Shown: in pieces, positions 1 through 8,186 of the stretch
Numbering within the stretch: position 1 is the stretch's first letter
How the letters are laid out: each line of letters opens with the position of its first letter
NCBI GenBank assembly: GCA_025928735.1
Contig: JAICIW010000007.1
Location: forward strand, 1 to 17,377
Direction of reading: 5' to 3'
Source of the DNA: Rhodanobacteraceae bacterium
GTDB taxonomy: Bacteria; Pseudomonadota; Gammaproteobacteria; Xanthomonadales; Rhodanobacteraceae
Length of the DNA stretch: 17,377 nt
Program-made: the position numbers and the translations under genes
The notes under the pieces: generated by a model
What the model was told of the DNA's origin: nothing
The model's database searches: none
The model's input: only the letters and a program-made list of their open reading frames with translations

Positions 1-543
1 GATCCAGCGCGGCACCGGATCGGCCTCGCGCTGCATCTGGCGGAAGATCGATTCGGCGATGTTGTTGTTGCCGCGCCAGTCGGTGGCGCGCTCGGCGTAG
101 GTGAACTGGTCCATGTAGTGCCCGTCGCAACGTTCGGCCAGTCGCTGCGCCGCGCCGTACACGTCGGTGTCGTCGATGAAATGACATTGGCCGCCGAAGA
201 ATTCGATCTGCGCGATCTTCTGTTTCGAAGTCCTGCTCGGCATGACCGCGAAAAACGGCAGGTTCAGCAGACGTGCGAAGTAGGCTTCCGAAATCGCGGT
301 GCTGCCGCTGGATGCTTCAATGACCGGACGGTCCTCATCGAGCCAGCCGTTGCAGATCGCGTACAGGAACAGCGAGCGGCCCAGCCGGTGTTTCAGGCTG
401 CCGGTGGGGTGCACCGACTCGTCCTTGAAGTACAGCGGGATGCCCGGAAATGCAGGCAGGTCGAGACGGATCAGATGGGTGTCGGCCGAACGTGCGGCCT
501 CGGCTTCGAGCGCGGCGATCGCGTGGCGGGTCCATGTGTACAT
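1..543 (-). CDS. PLP-dependent cysteine synthase family protein, N-terminal 181 residues (runs off window start)
   Basis: Fold-type II PLP enzyme of the cysteine synthase/cystathionine beta-synthase family, expected to act in the cytoplasm in O-acetylserine-type beta-replacement or a related amino-acid reaction. Visible are HPTGSLKHR at about residues 45-53, where K51 should form the Schiff base with PLP, and [10 protein letters not shown] at about 76-85, which matches the substrate/phosphate-binding loop (TSGNTG in CysK). The loop and following segments ([12 protein letters not shown], then FGGQ) also fit the family. The serine of SSGST where CysK has Asn suggests a divergent subgroup, so the exact substrate is not certain. 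The start is the ATG at 541-543. No Shine-Dalgarno is seen, but a TACAAT lies 6 nt upstream, so the mRNA may be leaderless. An in-frame TTG at 571-573 is a less likely start. The C-terminus lies outside the window. Confidence 0.85.
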   Translation of the reverse strand, partial: MYTWTRHAIAALEAEAARSADTHLIRLDLPAFPGIPLYFKDESVHPTGSLKHRLGRSLFLYAICNGWLDEDRPVIEASSGSTAISEAYFARLLNLPFFAVMPSRTSKQKIAQIEFFGGQCHFIDDTDVYGAAQRLAERCDGHYMDQFTYAERATDWRGNNNIAESIFRQMQREADPVPRWI

Positions 544-549
544 GCCGGC

Positions 550-555
550 ATTGTA
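550..555 (-). promoter_or_regulatory. Candidate -10 box for a leaderless transcript of the PLP enzyme
   Basis: On the minus strand TACAAT (5 of 6 match to TATAAT) ends 6 nt before the ATG at 541-543. Transcription would then start at or next to the A of the start codon, which fits the missing ribosome binding site. No good -35 box is seen. Read by eye. Confidence 0.35.
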
Positions 556-558
556 GGG

Positions 559-581
559 GGCGGTGACTTGCAATCACCGCC
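559..581. promoter_or_regulatory. Inverted repeat between divergent genes, possible operator
   Basis: The perfect 8-bp arms GGCGGTGA (559-566) and TCACCGCC (574-581) are separated by 7 nt. The site would cover roughly -16 to -38 of the leftward gene if that transcript is leaderless. It also contains a TTGCAA (568-573) spaced exactly 17 nt from TAGGGT (591-596), a weak candidate promoter for the rightward response regulator. The repeat could therefore serve both promoters. It is not a rho-independent terminator because no T run follows. Confidence 0.35.
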
Positions 582-635
582 ACCGCGGTCTAGGGTTGGC
601 CGGAGCCCGCATCGGCACACTCAGGGGAGCGCCGC

Positions 636-1283
636 ATGATTCGCGTGGTTTTGGTGGACGATCACGAGCTGGTGCGTTCGGGATTTTGCCTGATCCTTTC
701 CGGACAGCCCGACATCGAAGTGGTGGGCGAGGCCAGCAATGCGGAAGACGGCTTGCGGCTGGTGCGCGCGATGAAACCCGATGTCGCGCTGATCGACGTG
801 CACATGCCGGGCATGAGCGGGATCGAACTCACCGAACGCGTGCAGCGATCCGGCCTGCCGACGCACATCGTGATCCTGACAGTGGTGCAGGACGCGCAAT
901 TCCCGCGCCGCCTGCTGCAGTCGGGTGCGCTGGGCTATCTCACCAAGGGTTGCCCCGCCGAGGAATTGGTGAGTGCGGTGCGCACCGTTGCGCAGGGTCA
1001 TCGCTACCTCGATGCCACCGTCGCGCGCGAGATGGCGCTGGCCGCGGTCGACGGCGACGCTTCTCCGCTGGAATCGCTCTCTTCGCGGGAGATGGAAGTC
1101 GCGCTGATGCTGGCGCGCGGGTTGGCCGTCAACGAAGTCGCCGCCCGCCTGCACTTGAGCGCCAAGACCGTGTCGACGTACAAGCAGCGCCTGTTCGAGA
1201 AGCTGAGCGTGCAGCACACCATCGCGCTCGCCCACGTGCTGACGGCGCACGGTCTCCTGGGCGAGCAACTGGGCGAGGTGTAA
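636..1283 (+). CDS. uvrY: NarL/FixJ-family response regulator, UvrY/GacA type
   Basis: Two-component response regulator of 215 residues; E. coli UvrY is similar in length. The receiver domain occupies about 1-120, with the acidic pair D8-D9, phosphoacceptor D54, switch T82 and K104 in GYLTKG. A LuxR-type helix-turn-helix follows at about 145-205, with LSSREMEVALMLARG and LSAKTVSTYKQRLFEKL. The segments QSGALGYLTKG and ARGLAVNEVAARLHLSAKTVSTY resemble UvrY/GacA closely, so the expected role is activating small regulatory RNAs of the Csr/Rsm system, phosphorylated by a BarA/GacS-type hybrid kinase. That kinase is not in this window, and neither is uvrC, the usual neighbour in many gammaproteobacteria. 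An AGGGGAG ribosome binding site lies 7-8 nt before the ATG. The gene converges on rne with 72 nt between stops and no clear terminator. Confidence 0.88.
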   Translation: MIRVVLVDDHELVRSGFCLILSGQPDIEVVGEASNAEDGLRLVRAMKPDVALIDVHMPGMSGIELTERVQRSGLPTHIVILTVVQDAQFPRRLLQSGALGYLTKGCPAEELVSAVRTVAQGHRYLDATVAREMALAAVDGDASPLESLSSREMEVALMLARGLAVNEVAARLHLSAKTVSTYKQRLFEKLSVQHTIALAHVLTAHGLLGEQLGEV

Positions 1284-1355
1284 ACGGGTTCTGGTTTCGG
1301 GTCACCCGGTAACCGGTCGGCACTAAATGCTGCAGAACCGAAGGGTTGCGCGCGA

Positions 1356-4328
1356 TCATTCCTGCGGTTTGTCAGGCTCGGAAGCTGGGACCGCGGACGC
1401 GGTTGGCGCCTTGGATGGCAGCACGCTCGGCGCCAGGATCGGCCGGATCGCGCCGGACAAAGGACGCGGGGTCGGAATCGCCGGATGGCGCGGCAGCGGC
1501 TGCGCCAATGGCCGCGCCGCGGGCGGCGCCGCGAACAGCGAGGGCGTGACCGGTTCCGGTTTCGGCACCGCGGGTGCAACCGGAATTGCGGCAGGCACGG
1601 GCGAGACCGGCGACGACGCAGGCATCGCCGAGGCCGCGGCAGGTGCGTGCGGTTCCGGCGCATGCGGCGTGGCTGGCGCCGGCGTGACCGACGTGGGCTT
1701 CACCGGCGTGGAAACTTCCATTGGCGGCGTGGTCGCTCGTGGCACGTTTTCGCGGGGGGCGGAGGCCGCGATGGGCTGCGGCGCAGGCGCGGCGGGCGCG
1801 GTCGCCGCGGGCTTGTGTTCGGGAACGGCAAACAGCGGCGCGGTGGTGGGCGCATGCTCGTGTTCCACCGACGCGGCCGAAGCCGCTTCGGGAGCCGGAT
1901 TCCTGGCGACTTCTGCGGTATCCGAAGCGCGTGGCGATTCGTCGCGCGGAGTCGTTGATCCCGCCGAAGGCGGCATGTGGTCGCTGCGGTCGGCATCCTC
2001 GTCATCGATGTCGTGCGGCGCAGCGGGCGCGGCATCATTCTGGGCGGCTGCGTTCGCGTGCTTGCGACGACGTCCGCCGCGGCGACCGCGGCGACGCTTG
2101 CCGGTGCCGGTGGCATCGGCGGTCGTCGGTGTGGCCGGTGCCTCGGCGCCGGTGGCGATGCTCTCGATCGGCTTGGCGGTTTCGGCCTCGGCGCCCGCTG
2201 CCGTCACAGGTTTCGCAGCCGCCGGACGCGGCGCGTCCTGATGCGGATGCTGCGTGTCGTGATGCGGAGTCGCGGTCAAATCGCCGCGCACGGACTTGGT
2301 TTCCTGGGCGCGGGACTCGGCGGGAGATTTCGGCGCTGCGGACGCCGCGGCTTTCTGAGCCGGGCGCGCCTGACGTTGCGAATCGTCACCGCGCGGTTTG
2401 CCCGATTTGGATTGCGGCGATTTGGATGCCTGCGAGCCCTGCTGGCGCGTACGGCGCCCATCGCCATCGCGGTCGTGGCCGTTGCGGCGTCCGCCGTTGC
2501 TGCGCGGAGTCTCGGAGCGCCGTTCGGTGGAGCGTTCCCGGCGTTGCGTGTCGGATGATTCCGCGGCGCGCTTCGGCTGTGTCCGTTCGGACGGCTGCGC
2601 TTCCGGCGCGGGCTGATTGCGGAACCAGCCGAACAGGCGACCCAGCAAGCCGCCGGGCGCTGCGGCGGGCACGGATGCGACCGGCGCGGGCGCTGCAGCC
2701 GGCGCAGGCGCAACTTCTTCGCGCTGCGGCATCGGCATGGCACGCTGGATGCCGCTGACCGCGGGCTCCTCGCCGTGCACGACCACGCCCATGCGCGGTT
2801 GCGGCGTGGCGGCCACTTCGGTCAGGCGCTCGTAACTCGGCTTGGCGTGCTCGCCCATCTCGTTTTCGCGGATGCGCGTGATTTCGAGATGCGGCGTTTC
2901 CAGGTTTTCATCGGCGACGATCACCACGTGCACCTTGTGGCGTAGCTCGATCTCGACCACGCTGGAGCGTTTTTCGTTGAGCAGGAAGTTGGCGACGCGG
3001 GCGGGTGCCTGCACCAGCACCTGCCCGGTGTTTTCCTTCATCGCGTGTTCTTCGATCAGGCGCAATGCCGACAGCGACAGCGATTCGATGCCGCGGATGC
3101 GGCCGTGGCCGTCGCAACGCGGGCACACGATCTGCGTGGATTCTTCCAGGCTCGGACGCAGCCTTTGACGGGAAAGCTCCATCAGGCCGAAGCGCGAGAT
3201 GCGACCGAGCTGGACGCGTGCGCGGTCCAGCTTCAGCGCATTGCGCAGTTTCTCCTCGACTTCGCGCTGGTGGCGCGAGTTTTCCATGTCGATGAAGTCG
3301 ATGACCACGAGCCCGCCCAAATCGCGGATGCGCAGCTGGCGGGCGATTTCCACCGCGGCTTCGCAGTTGGTGTGGAACGCGGTGTCTTCGATATCGCTGC
3401 CCTTGGTGGCGCGCGAGGAGTTGATGTCGATGGAGGTGAGTGCCTCGGTCGGGTCGATCACGATCGAACCGCCGGACGGCAGACGCACGTTGCGGTCGTA
3501 GGCGCTTTCGATCTGGGTTTCGATCTGGAAGCGCGTGAACAGCGGCACGGTATCGTCGTACAACCTGAGCTTGCGCAGGCTGTTCGGCATCACCTGCTGC
3601 ATGAACTGCTTCGCGTCTTCGTACAGCGACGGCTCGTCGATCAGGATTTCGCCGATGTCGGCGCGCAGGTAATCGCGCAGCGCGCGGATGAACAACTTGG
3701 ATTCCTGGTAGATCAGGAACGGCGCGGATTTCGCCGCGGCGGCTTCGGAAATGGCTTTCCAGAGTTGCAGCAGGTAATCCAGATCCCACTGCAGTTCCTC
3801 GGCGTCGCGGCCGACGCCGGCGGTGCGCACGATCAGGCCCATTTCTTCGGGGACCGTCACGTGCTGCAGCGCTTCCTTCAACGCCTGCCGGTCCTCGCCC
3901 TCGATGCGGCGCGATACGCCGCCCGCGTTCGGGCTGTTCGGCATCAGCACCATGTAGCGGCCGGCCAGCGATACATAAGTGGTGAGCGCGGCGCCCTTGT
4001 TGCCGCGTTCCTCTTTCTCGACCTGGACGATGAGCTGCTGGCCTTCCTTCAGCAGTTCGCGGATGCCGGCCTTGTTGTGGTCGGCGCCTTGCGTGAAGTA
4101 CTCGCGGGCGATTTCCTTCAGGGGAAGGAAGCCGTGGCGCTCGGCGCCGTAATCGACGAAGCAGGCTTCGAGGGAAGGTTCGACCCGCGTAATGCGGGCC
4201 TTGTAGATGTTCGACTTCTTCTGTTCGCGCGAGGGGATTTCGAGGTCGAGGTCGTACAGGGCTTGGCCATCGACGATGGCCACGCGCAACTCCTCACGCT
4301 GAGTTGCGTTGATCAACATGCGTTTCAT
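1356..4328 (-). CDS. rne: Ribonuclease E
   Basis: Essential endoribonuclease and degradosome scaffold of 990 residues, responsible for mRNA turnover and rRNA/tRNA processing. The start [10 protein letters not shown] is that of E. coli Rne and is preceded by an AAGGA ribosome binding site. The N-terminal catalytic half (about 1-490) shows the S1/RNase H region ([24 protein letters not shown]), the DNase I-like site with D301, N303 and D344 (E. coli D303, N305, D346), and the Zn-link CPRC at 402-405. At about 557-570 [12 protein letters not shown] looks like the amphipathic membrane-binding segment A. The C-terminal half is low-complexity: Arg-rich stretches at about 585-660 and a dense basic patch [13 protein letters not shown] at about 744-756, probably RNA-binding. 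A Pro/Ala-rich tail to residue 990 follows. No enolase or PNPase site could be recognised. It is divergent from rluC, as in E. coli. Confidence 0.97.
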   Translation of the reverse strand: MKRMLINATQREELRVAIVDGQALYDLDLEIPSREQKKSNIYKARITRVEPSLEACFVDYGAERHGFLPLKEIAREYFTQGADHNKAGIRELLKEGQQLIVQVEKEERGNKGAALTTYVSLAGRYMVLMPNSPNAGGVSRRIEGEDRQALKEALQHVTVPEEMGLIVRTAGVGRDAEELQWDLDYLLQLWKAISEAAAAKSAPFLIYQESKLFIRALRDYLRADIGEILIDEPSLYEDAKQFMQQVMPNSLRKLRLYDDTVPLFTRFQIETQIESAYDRNVRLPSGGSIVIDPTEALTSIDINSSRATKGSDIEDTAFHTNCEAAVEIARQLRIRDLGGLVVIDFIDMENSRHQREVEEKLRNALKLDRARVQLGRISRFGLMELSRQRLRPSLEESTQIVCPRCDGHGRIRGIESLSLSALRLIEEHAMKENTGQVLVQAPARVANFLLNEKRSSVVEIELRHKVHVVIVADENLETPHLEITRIRENEMGEHAKPSYERLTEVAATPQPRMGVVVHGEEPAVSGIQRAMPMPQREEVAPAPAAAPAPVASVPAAAPGGLLGRLFGWFRNQPAPEAQPSERTQPKRAAESSDTQRRERSTERRSETPRSNGGRRNGHDRDGDGRRTRQQGSQASKSPQSKSGKPRGDDSQRQARPAQKAAASAAPKSPAESRAQETKSVRGDLTATPHHDTQHPHQDAPRPAAAKPVTAAGAEAETAKPIESIATGAEAPATPTTADATGTGKRRRGRRGGRRRKHANAAAQNDAAPAAPHDIDDEDADRSDHMPPSAGSTTPRDESPRASDTAEVARNPAPEAASAASVEHEHAPTTAPLFAVPEHKPAATAPAAPAPQPIAASAPRENVPRATTPPMEVSTPVKPTSVTPAPATPHAPEPHAPAAASAMPASSPVSPVPAAIPVAPAVPKPEPVTPSLFAAPPAARPLAQPLPRHPAIPTPRPLSGAIRPILAPSVLPSKAPTASAVPASEPDKPQE

Positions 4329-4402
4329 TGTAGATTCCTTGAGGTTGCCGTTGCCGCGCGCGTCGTCGGCGGCGCCTTCAGGGGGCGGCCGGCCGGATGA
4401 CG

Positions 4403-4419
4403 TGCCGCGCCTGGCGGCA
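4403..4419 (-). other. Hairpin in presumed rne leader
   Basis: Perfect 6-bp stem TGCCGC/GCGGCA around a 5-nt loop, 75-91 nt upstream of the rne start codon. It would be GC-rich and stable in the rne transcript. It is a candidate for the structured leader that lets RNase E sense its own level. Confidence 0.35.
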
Positions 4420-4574
4420 GTCGCCGGAACCGATCAATGGTCCCGGCTGGTGATGAATGGAATGGCTCGCGTCCCGATGTCCCCGCACCATCATGCCGAC
4501 GGTGGGCAAACATCGACCCGAACGTTACGATGGCGAGGTACCGGCTGCTCCCGGTCAGGAATGGCAGGCGGAAG

Positions 4575-4603
4575 CCCTGTCCGCGCGGCGAACGAGTACA
4601 GGG
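4575..4603 (-). other. Second hairpin in presumed rne leader
   Basis: Arms CCCTGT (4575-4580) and ACAGGG (4598-4603) pair perfectly around a 17-nt loop that itself contains the self-complementary CCGCGCGG. It would lie near the 5' end of the rne transcript if transcription starts near 4636. Confidence 0.3.
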
Positions 4604-4642
4604 TCGCCCATGAGGGGGCCAGAGCCTGTTTGACGCTGGCCA

Positions 4643-4672
4643 ATCCTACCATCGCAAAAGGATTTTTTTCAA
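4643..4672 (-). promoter_or_regulatory. Candidate rne promoter overlapping the rluC start
   Basis: On the minus strand TTGAAA (4667-4672, 5 of 6 match to TTGACA) is followed after 18 nt by TAGGAT (4643-4648, 4 of 6 match to TATAAT). Transcription would begin near 4636, about 300 nt upstream of the rne ATG. The -35 box includes the first base of the rluC start codon, so the two transcription units would physically overlap. Read by eye. Confidence 0.35.
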
Positions 4673-5616
4673 TGGGGACGGCAACTTCGGCCAAGGACTT
4701 CAGTTCGGTGCGAATCGTGGAGGTTGGGTCCGAGCGCGATGGCCAGCGGGTGGACAACTGTCTTGCGGCACTTCTGAAGGGGGTGCCGAAGACGCATATC
4801 TACCGGTTACTGCGGACCGGCCAGGTGCGCGTGAACGGCAAGCGCGCCAAGCCTGATACGCGGCTCGTCGCGGGCGATCAGCTGCGGATTCCACCGGTGC
4901 GGATGGCTGAACGCGCCGAGCCGGGCACCCCTCCCACGGCGATGCTGGACGAGATTCGCCAGGCCGTGATTTTCGAGGACAAGGATTTCCTGGTTCTCGA
5001 CAAGCCGGCGGGCATCGCCAGCCACGGCGGCAGCGGAATCACGTTCGGCGCGATCGAGTTGCTGCGGGCGGCACGGCCGAAGGATCACCTGGAACTGGCA
5101 CATCGGCTGGATCGGGATACCTCCGGCGTGCTGGTGTTCGCGCGCAGCCGGCGTGGGCTGACCGGCGTGCAGGATCTGATCCGGTCCGGCGAAACCAAGA
5201 AACAATATCTGTGCCTGATGACCGGCAAGTTGCGTCGCGTGAAGTTCGATGTCAACGCGCCGCTGCGAAAATCGGTGCTGTCGGGCGGCGAGCGCATGGT
5301 GCGGGTCGACGAGGACGGCAAGCCGGCGCTCACGTTCTTCCGCGAGATCGAGCATTACCCGGATTGCAGTCTGGTCGAGGCGACGCTCGCCACCGGCCGC
5401 ACCCACCAGATTCGCGTGCACGCCGCGCACGCGGGGTATCCGCTGGCGGGCGATCCGAAGTACGGCGAGCGCGAGGCCAACAAGCGCTTCGCCAAGCTCG
5501 GGTTGAAACGCATGTTCCTGCACGCGGCGCGTTTCGAGTTCGAGTTGGGCGAGCAGGCCTACAGTTTTTCCGCGCCGCTGCCGGACGATTTGCGTTCCGT
5601 GCTGGACCGGTTGTAG
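4672..5616 (+). CDS. rluC: 23S rRNA pseudouridine synthase RluC
   Basis: RluA-family pseudouridine synthase of 314 residues (E. coli RluC 319), expected to modify U955, U2504 and U2580 of 23S rRNA. An N-terminal S4 RNA-binding domain at about 25-85 contains QRVDNCLAALLKGVPKTHIYRLLRTGQVRVNGKR. The catalytic domain carries HRLDRDTSGVLVFA at about 144-157, with D147 as the nucleophile, and later GRTHQIRVHAAHAGYPLAGDPKYG. The ATG at 4672 is chosen because it follows AAAGGA at good spacing and matches the start expected for RluC. A longer open frame upstream to 4309 would read through the rne leader and adds nothing family-like. The divergent rne-rluC arrangement is conserved with E. coli and supports RluC over RluA or RluD. 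Confidence 0.93.
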   Translation: MGTATSAKDFSSVRIVEVGSERDGQRVDNCLAALLKGVPKTHIYRLLRTGQVRVNGKRAKPDTRLVAGDQLRIPPVRMAERAEPGTPPTAMLDEIRQAVIFEDKDFLVLDKPAGIASHGGSGITFGAIELLRAARPKDHLELAHRLDRDTSGVLVFARSRRGLTGVQDLIRSGETKKQYLCLMTGKLRRVKFDVNAPLRKSVLSGGERMVRVDEDGKPALTFFREIEHYPDCSLVEATLATGRTHQIRVHAAHAGYPLAGDPKYGEREANKRFAKLGLKRMFLHAARFEFELGEQAYSFSAPLPDDLRSVLDRL

Positions 5617-5650
5617 CGAGGTCGCCGTTCACGGCGCCGCCATCTCCGGC

Positions 5651-5659
5651 TGTTAAAAT
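5651..5659 (+). promoter_or_regulatory. Candidate extended -10 promoter of ugd
   Basis: TGTTAAAAT fits an extended -10 element (TGn followed by TAAAAT, 5 of 6). It lies 27 nt before the ugd ATG, giving a short leader of about 20 nt that contains an AGGAA ribosome binding site. No good -35 box is seen, which is usual for extended -10 promoters. Confidence 0.45.
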
Positions 5660-5686
5660 CGCGTCCTTTGCCAGGAACGCGCGCGC

Positions 5687-7036
5687 ATGAAAGTGACCAT
5701 CTTCGGAACGGGCTACGTCGGTCTCGTCACCGGAACCTGTCTTGCCGAAATGGGCAACCACGTGCTGTGCGTGGACGTGGACGCGGACAAGATCGCGCGG
5801 TTGGAGCGCGGCGAAATCCCGATCTTCGAGCCGGGCCTGGAATCGCTGGTCAAGCGCAATTACGAAGCCGGTCGGCTGGCCTTCAGCACCGATGCCAAAG
5901 CGGCGGTCGCGCACGGCGACACCATTTTCATCGCGGTCGGCACGCCACCCGACGAGGACGGCAGCGCCGATCTCAAATACGTGCTGGCGGTGGCGCGAAG
6001 CATCGGCGAAAACCTCACCGGCTACGCCGTGGTGGTGGACAAATCCACGGTGCCGGTCGGCACCGCGGACCGGGTTCGCGCCGAGATCGACGCGGCATTG
6101 AAAAAGCGTGGCGTGGAAATCGCCTTCGACGTGGTTTCCAACCCCGAATTCCTGAAGGAGGGCAACGCGGTCGATGACTGCATGAAGCCCGACCGCATCG
6201 TGATCGGCTCGTCGTCTTCGCGCGCGATCGACCTGCTCAAATCGCTGTACGCGCCGTTCAACCGCAACCACGATCGCATCGTGGTGATGGACGAGCGCTC
6301 GGCCGAGCTGACCAAATACGCGGCCAACGCGATGCTGGCCACCAAGATCAGCTTCATGAACGAAGTCGCCAACATCGCCGAGCACGTCGGTGCGGATGTC
6401 GAAATGGTGCGTCACGGCATCGGTTCCGATCCGCGCATCGGATACAGCTTCATCTACCCCGGCACCGGCTACGGCGGTTCGTGCTTCCCGAAGGATGTGC
6501 AGGCGCTGGAACGCACCGCGCATTCGAACGGCTACAAGGCGCGCCTTCTCGGTGCGGTGGAAGCGGTGAATCGCGATCAGAAACGCAGGTTGTTCGAACT
6601 GCTGACGCGCCATTTCGGCGGCAACCTGTCGGGCACCACCATTGCGTTGTGGGGCCTCGCCTTCAAGCCCAACACCGACGACATGCGCGAAGCGCCGAGT
6701 CGCGTGCTGATGGAAGCCTTGTGGCAGGCCGGCGCCAAGGTGCGTGCCTACGATCCGCAGGCCCGCGGCGAAACCGCGCGCATCTACGGGCAGCGCGATG
6801 ACCTGGTGTTGTGCGACGACCCATGGGCGACGCTGGAAGGCGCCGACGCGCTGGCCGTGGTGACCGAATGGAAGGTATTTCGCAGCCCCGATTTTGCGCG
6901 GATCAAATCGATGTTGAAGACCCCGGTGATTTTCGACGGTCGCAACCTGTACGATCCGCCCATGGTCGAATCCGCGGGGCTCGCTTACTACGGCATCGGC
7001 CGCGGGCGCAGTGCCGTTGCGGCAAAAAAGGCATGA
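5687..7036 (+). CDS. ugd: UDP-glucose 6-dehydrogenase
   Basis: Cytosolic NAD-dependent enzyme that oxidises UDP-glucose twice to UDP-glucuronate, a precursor for exopolysaccharide, capsule and lipid A sugar modification. It has 449 residues, like the longer Ugd/AlgD group rather than the 388-residue E. coli form. The Rossmann motif GTGYVG is at 7-12, with an acidic VDVDADK at about 29-35 for the NAD ribose. STVPVGT and [10 protein letters not shown] lie in the middle, and the catalytic cysteine C266 is in YGGSCFPKD. The C-terminal UDP-binding domain includes [19 protein letters not shown]. An AGGAA ribosome binding site lies 9 nt upstream of the ATG. The stop is 6 nt before slyX, so the two are probably co-transcribed. 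No exopolysaccharide cluster adjoins it, so the downstream product cannot be told from this window. Confidence 0.96.
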   Translation: MKVTIFGTGYVGLVTGTCLAEMGNHVLCVDVDADKIARLERGEIPIFEPGLESLVKRNYEAGRLAFSTDAKAAVAHGDTIFIAVGTPPDEDGSADLKYVLAVARSIGENLTGYAVVVDKSTVPVGTADRVRAEIDAALKKRGVEIAFDVVSNPEFLKEGNAVDDCMKPDRIVIGSSSSRAIDLLKSLYAPFNRNHDRIVVMDERSAELTKYAANAMLATKISFMNEVANIAEHVGADVEMVRHGIGSDPRIGYSFIYPGTGYGGSCFPKDVQALERTAHSNGYKARLLGAVEAVNRDQKRRLFELLTRHFGGNLSGTTIALWGLAFKPNTDDMREAPSRVLMEALWQAGAKVRAYDPQARGETARIYGQRDDLVLCDDPWATLEGADALAVVTEWKVFRSPDFARIKSMLKTPVIFDGRNLYDPPMVESAGLAYYGIGRGRSAVAAKKA

Positions 7037-7042
7037 ACGACG

Positions 7043-7258
7043 ATGGGCACACCGAACGACGAGCGGATGAACGAGCTCGAATTGAAGTTGACCTTCCTCG
7101 ATGACGCGGTCGCTTCGTTGAACGATGGCGAGGCGCAGCAGACGCGCCGGTTGCTGCAACTCGAAAACGCGCTGGCCGAACTGCGCCGTGAACTGGCGTC
7201 GCTGCGCACCAGTTTGGCCGACAACGTGCAGGACGAACCGCCACCTCCGCATTATTAG
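7043..7258 (+). CDS. slyX: SlyX family protein
   Basis: Small protein of 71 residues, mostly one predicted coiled coil (about 9-58, with leucines and charged residues in heptads such as LEL-LTFLDDAV and LLQLENALAELRRELASLR). It ends in the Pro-rich PPPPHY characteristic of SlyX. The family is widespread in proteobacteria and its molecular function is not known. The ATG at 7043 lacks a clear ribosome binding site and may depend on translational coupling to ugd, whose stop is 6 nt upstream. A second in-frame ATG at 7067 (MNELELKL) is a possible alternative start. Confidence 0.88.
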   Translation: MGTPNDERMNELELKLTFLDDAVASLNDGEAQQTRRLLQLENALAELRRELASLRTSLADNVQDEPPPPHY

Positions 7259-7335
7259 TGCATCCCTCCATGAATGCTGTTTCGTTGGGGTTTGCCGCAC
7301 GCTGGAAGAATTGGAAAATCACCCGACTCCAGAAC

Positions 7336-7349
7336 GGCCATCCGTGGCC
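7336..7349. repeat. Small palindrome in the slyX/DUF2058 spacer
   Basis: GGCCA and TGGCC pair around a TCCG loop. It lies in a spacer (7259-7472) that is visibly less GC-rich than its surroundings and has no recognisable gene. It could aid termination after slyX but no T run follows. Confidence 0.25.
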
Positions 7350-7411
7350 TGACTTCTCACCAAAAGCCGCTTCGATTTGAGTTCGACAACATCCTCGCTC
7401 AAGGCGAAATC

Positions 7412-7443
7412 GTAGGTTGTGCTGAGCAACGCGAAGCCCAACA
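7412..7443. repeat. REP-like palindromic element
   Basis: The imperfect arms GTTGTGCT (7416-7423) and AGCCCAAC (7435-7442), one mismatch, enclose an 11-nt loop. The string resembles a dispersed intergenic palindrome that I recall from many proteobacterial genomes (GTTGGGCT...AGCCCAAC type). That link is from memory and not checked by search. A GTG inside it at 7419 opens a longer frame for the next gene, but those codons come from the repeat and are not a credible start. Confidence 0.5.
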
Positions 7444-7472
7444 TCCGGTCACAAGAACACCATTCATTTCTC

Positions 7473-7991
7473 ATGAGTGAATCCCTGCGCGATCAGTTGC
7501 TGAAGGCCGGATTCAAGCCTTCACCGTCGGCCAAATCGAAACAACACGTCCGCCACAAACCGGAGTCGCGCAAACCCCGCGAACCGGTCGAGCCCGATCT
7601 TGCCAAGGCCTTCGCGTTGCGCGCGCAAGCCGACCGTAGTGAGCGCGAGGCGGCCGAACGCGAAGCGCGCGAAAAGGCCGCGGCGAAAAAGGAGCGCAAG
7701 CGCAAGCTGCAGGCGCTGTTGGCCGGCAAGGCGCTGAATCGCGAGGACGCCGAGCAGGTTCGCAACTTCGAATTCGCCGGCAAGATCCGCCGCGTCTATG
7801 TCACGCCCGATCAACTGCGTCAGATAAACGCGGGAGAACTTGGTGTGGTGATGCATGGCGGTCGCGCGCTGCTGGTCCCTCGCGACATTGCGTTGCAGGC
7901 GCAGACCACCGCGCCCGAAGCCGTGGCGCTGCTGGTCGATGCGAATGCGCCGATCGCCGACGATGGCGTGCCGGACGATCTGATTTGGTGA
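7473..7991 (+). CDS. DUF2058 family protein (YaiL-like)
   Basis: Protein of 172 residues related to E. coli YaiL, annotated in databases as a nucleoprotein/polynucleotide-associated protein of unknown biochemical role. Family features are the N-terminal MSESLRDQLLKAGF, a long Lys/Arg/Glu/Ala-rich helical, probably coiled-coil segment (about 15-95, including EAAEREAREKAAAKKERKRK), a globular C-terminal half and the terminal VPDDLIW, nearly identical to the VPDDLMW end of YaiL. The ATG at 7473 is chosen for this conserved start; upstream there is only a weak AAGAA. It is probably transcribed on its own, separated from slyX by a 214-bp spacer. Confidence 0.88.
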   Translation: MSESLRDQLLKAGFKPSPSAKSKQHVRHKPESRKPREPVEPDLAKAFALRAQADRSEREAAEREAREKAAAKKERKRKLQALLAGKALNREDAEQVRNFEFAGKIRRVYVTPDQLRQINAGELGVVMHGGRALLVPRDIALQAQTTAPEAVALLVDANAPIADDGVPDDLIW

Positions 7992-7994
7992 AGA

Positions 7995-8010
7995 GGCGCC
8001 GCGTGGCGCC
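7995..8010. other. Hairpin after the DUF2058 gene
   Basis: GGCGCC-GCGT-GGCGCC, a 6-bp stem starting 4 nt after the stop codon. It is terminator-like in position but has no T tract, so any termination effect is uncertain. The rest of 7992-8186 shows no gene. Confidence 0.3.
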
Positions 8011-8148
8011 ATGAGGCGGCGGACCTCGCGGCGGACGGAACATGCGGTGTGATCGCGCTGCTCCGCCCGTTCCTCTGCCGCCTGCAATGCCAATCCCGTC
8101 GGGTGGCCGTCGATACCCGCGGATCAGCAACGTCGTCGAGCAACCGAA

Positions 8149-8179
8149 GCGGTCCGATCCGGCGGGCAGACCGGACCGC
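8149..8179 (-). terminator. Terminator-like hairpin after the Trp-rich protein gene
   Basis: The perfect 8-bp arms GCGGTCCG (8149-8156) and CGGACCGC (8172-8179) enclose a 15-nt loop and begin 7 nt past the leftward gene's stop codon. Position and stability suggest transcript end formation, but a U run is missing. Confidence 0.35.
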
Positions 8180-8186
8180 GACGCGA

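Larger units (their letters stand above)
4329..4671. other. Non-coding rne/rluC divergent intergenic region with probable long rne leader
   Basis: 343 bp without a convincing gene. In E. coli the equivalent region holds a ~360-nt rne 5' leader through which RNase E autoregulates its own mRNA. Here the best leftward promoter candidate (4643-4672) would give a leader of about 300 nt, which agrees in scale. Two perfect hairpins lie within it (4403-4419 and 4575-4603). A weak rightward promoter candidate for rluC is TGGGCA (4503-4508), 17 nt, TACGAT (4526-4531). The sequence does not show that the E. coli hp2/hp3 structures are conserved. Confidence 0.55.

Noticed and set aside
559..581. CRP/Clp site for GGTGA...TCACC
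   Set aside because: The spacing between GTGA and TCAC is 7 nt rather than 6 and the flanking T/A of the consensus is missing.
1284..1355. Possible terminators between convergent uvrY and rne
   Set aside because: Only 4-bp hairpins such as CGGG-TCA-CCCG and AACC-GAAG-GGTT are present, without T tracts; too weak to annotate.
3045..4400. 451-codon frame opposite rne
   Set aside because: Antisense to the highly conserved RNase E catalytic half; no independent coding evidence.
4629..4652. TTGACG ... TACCAT as an rluC promoter
   Set aside because: The boxes are only 11 nt apart, too close for sigma-70.
5330..7300. Long open frame (656 codons) on the minus strand opposite rluC and ugd
   Set aside because: It lies antisense to two clear conserved genes, has GC-driven composition with many Arg/Ala/His residues, and shows no family motif.
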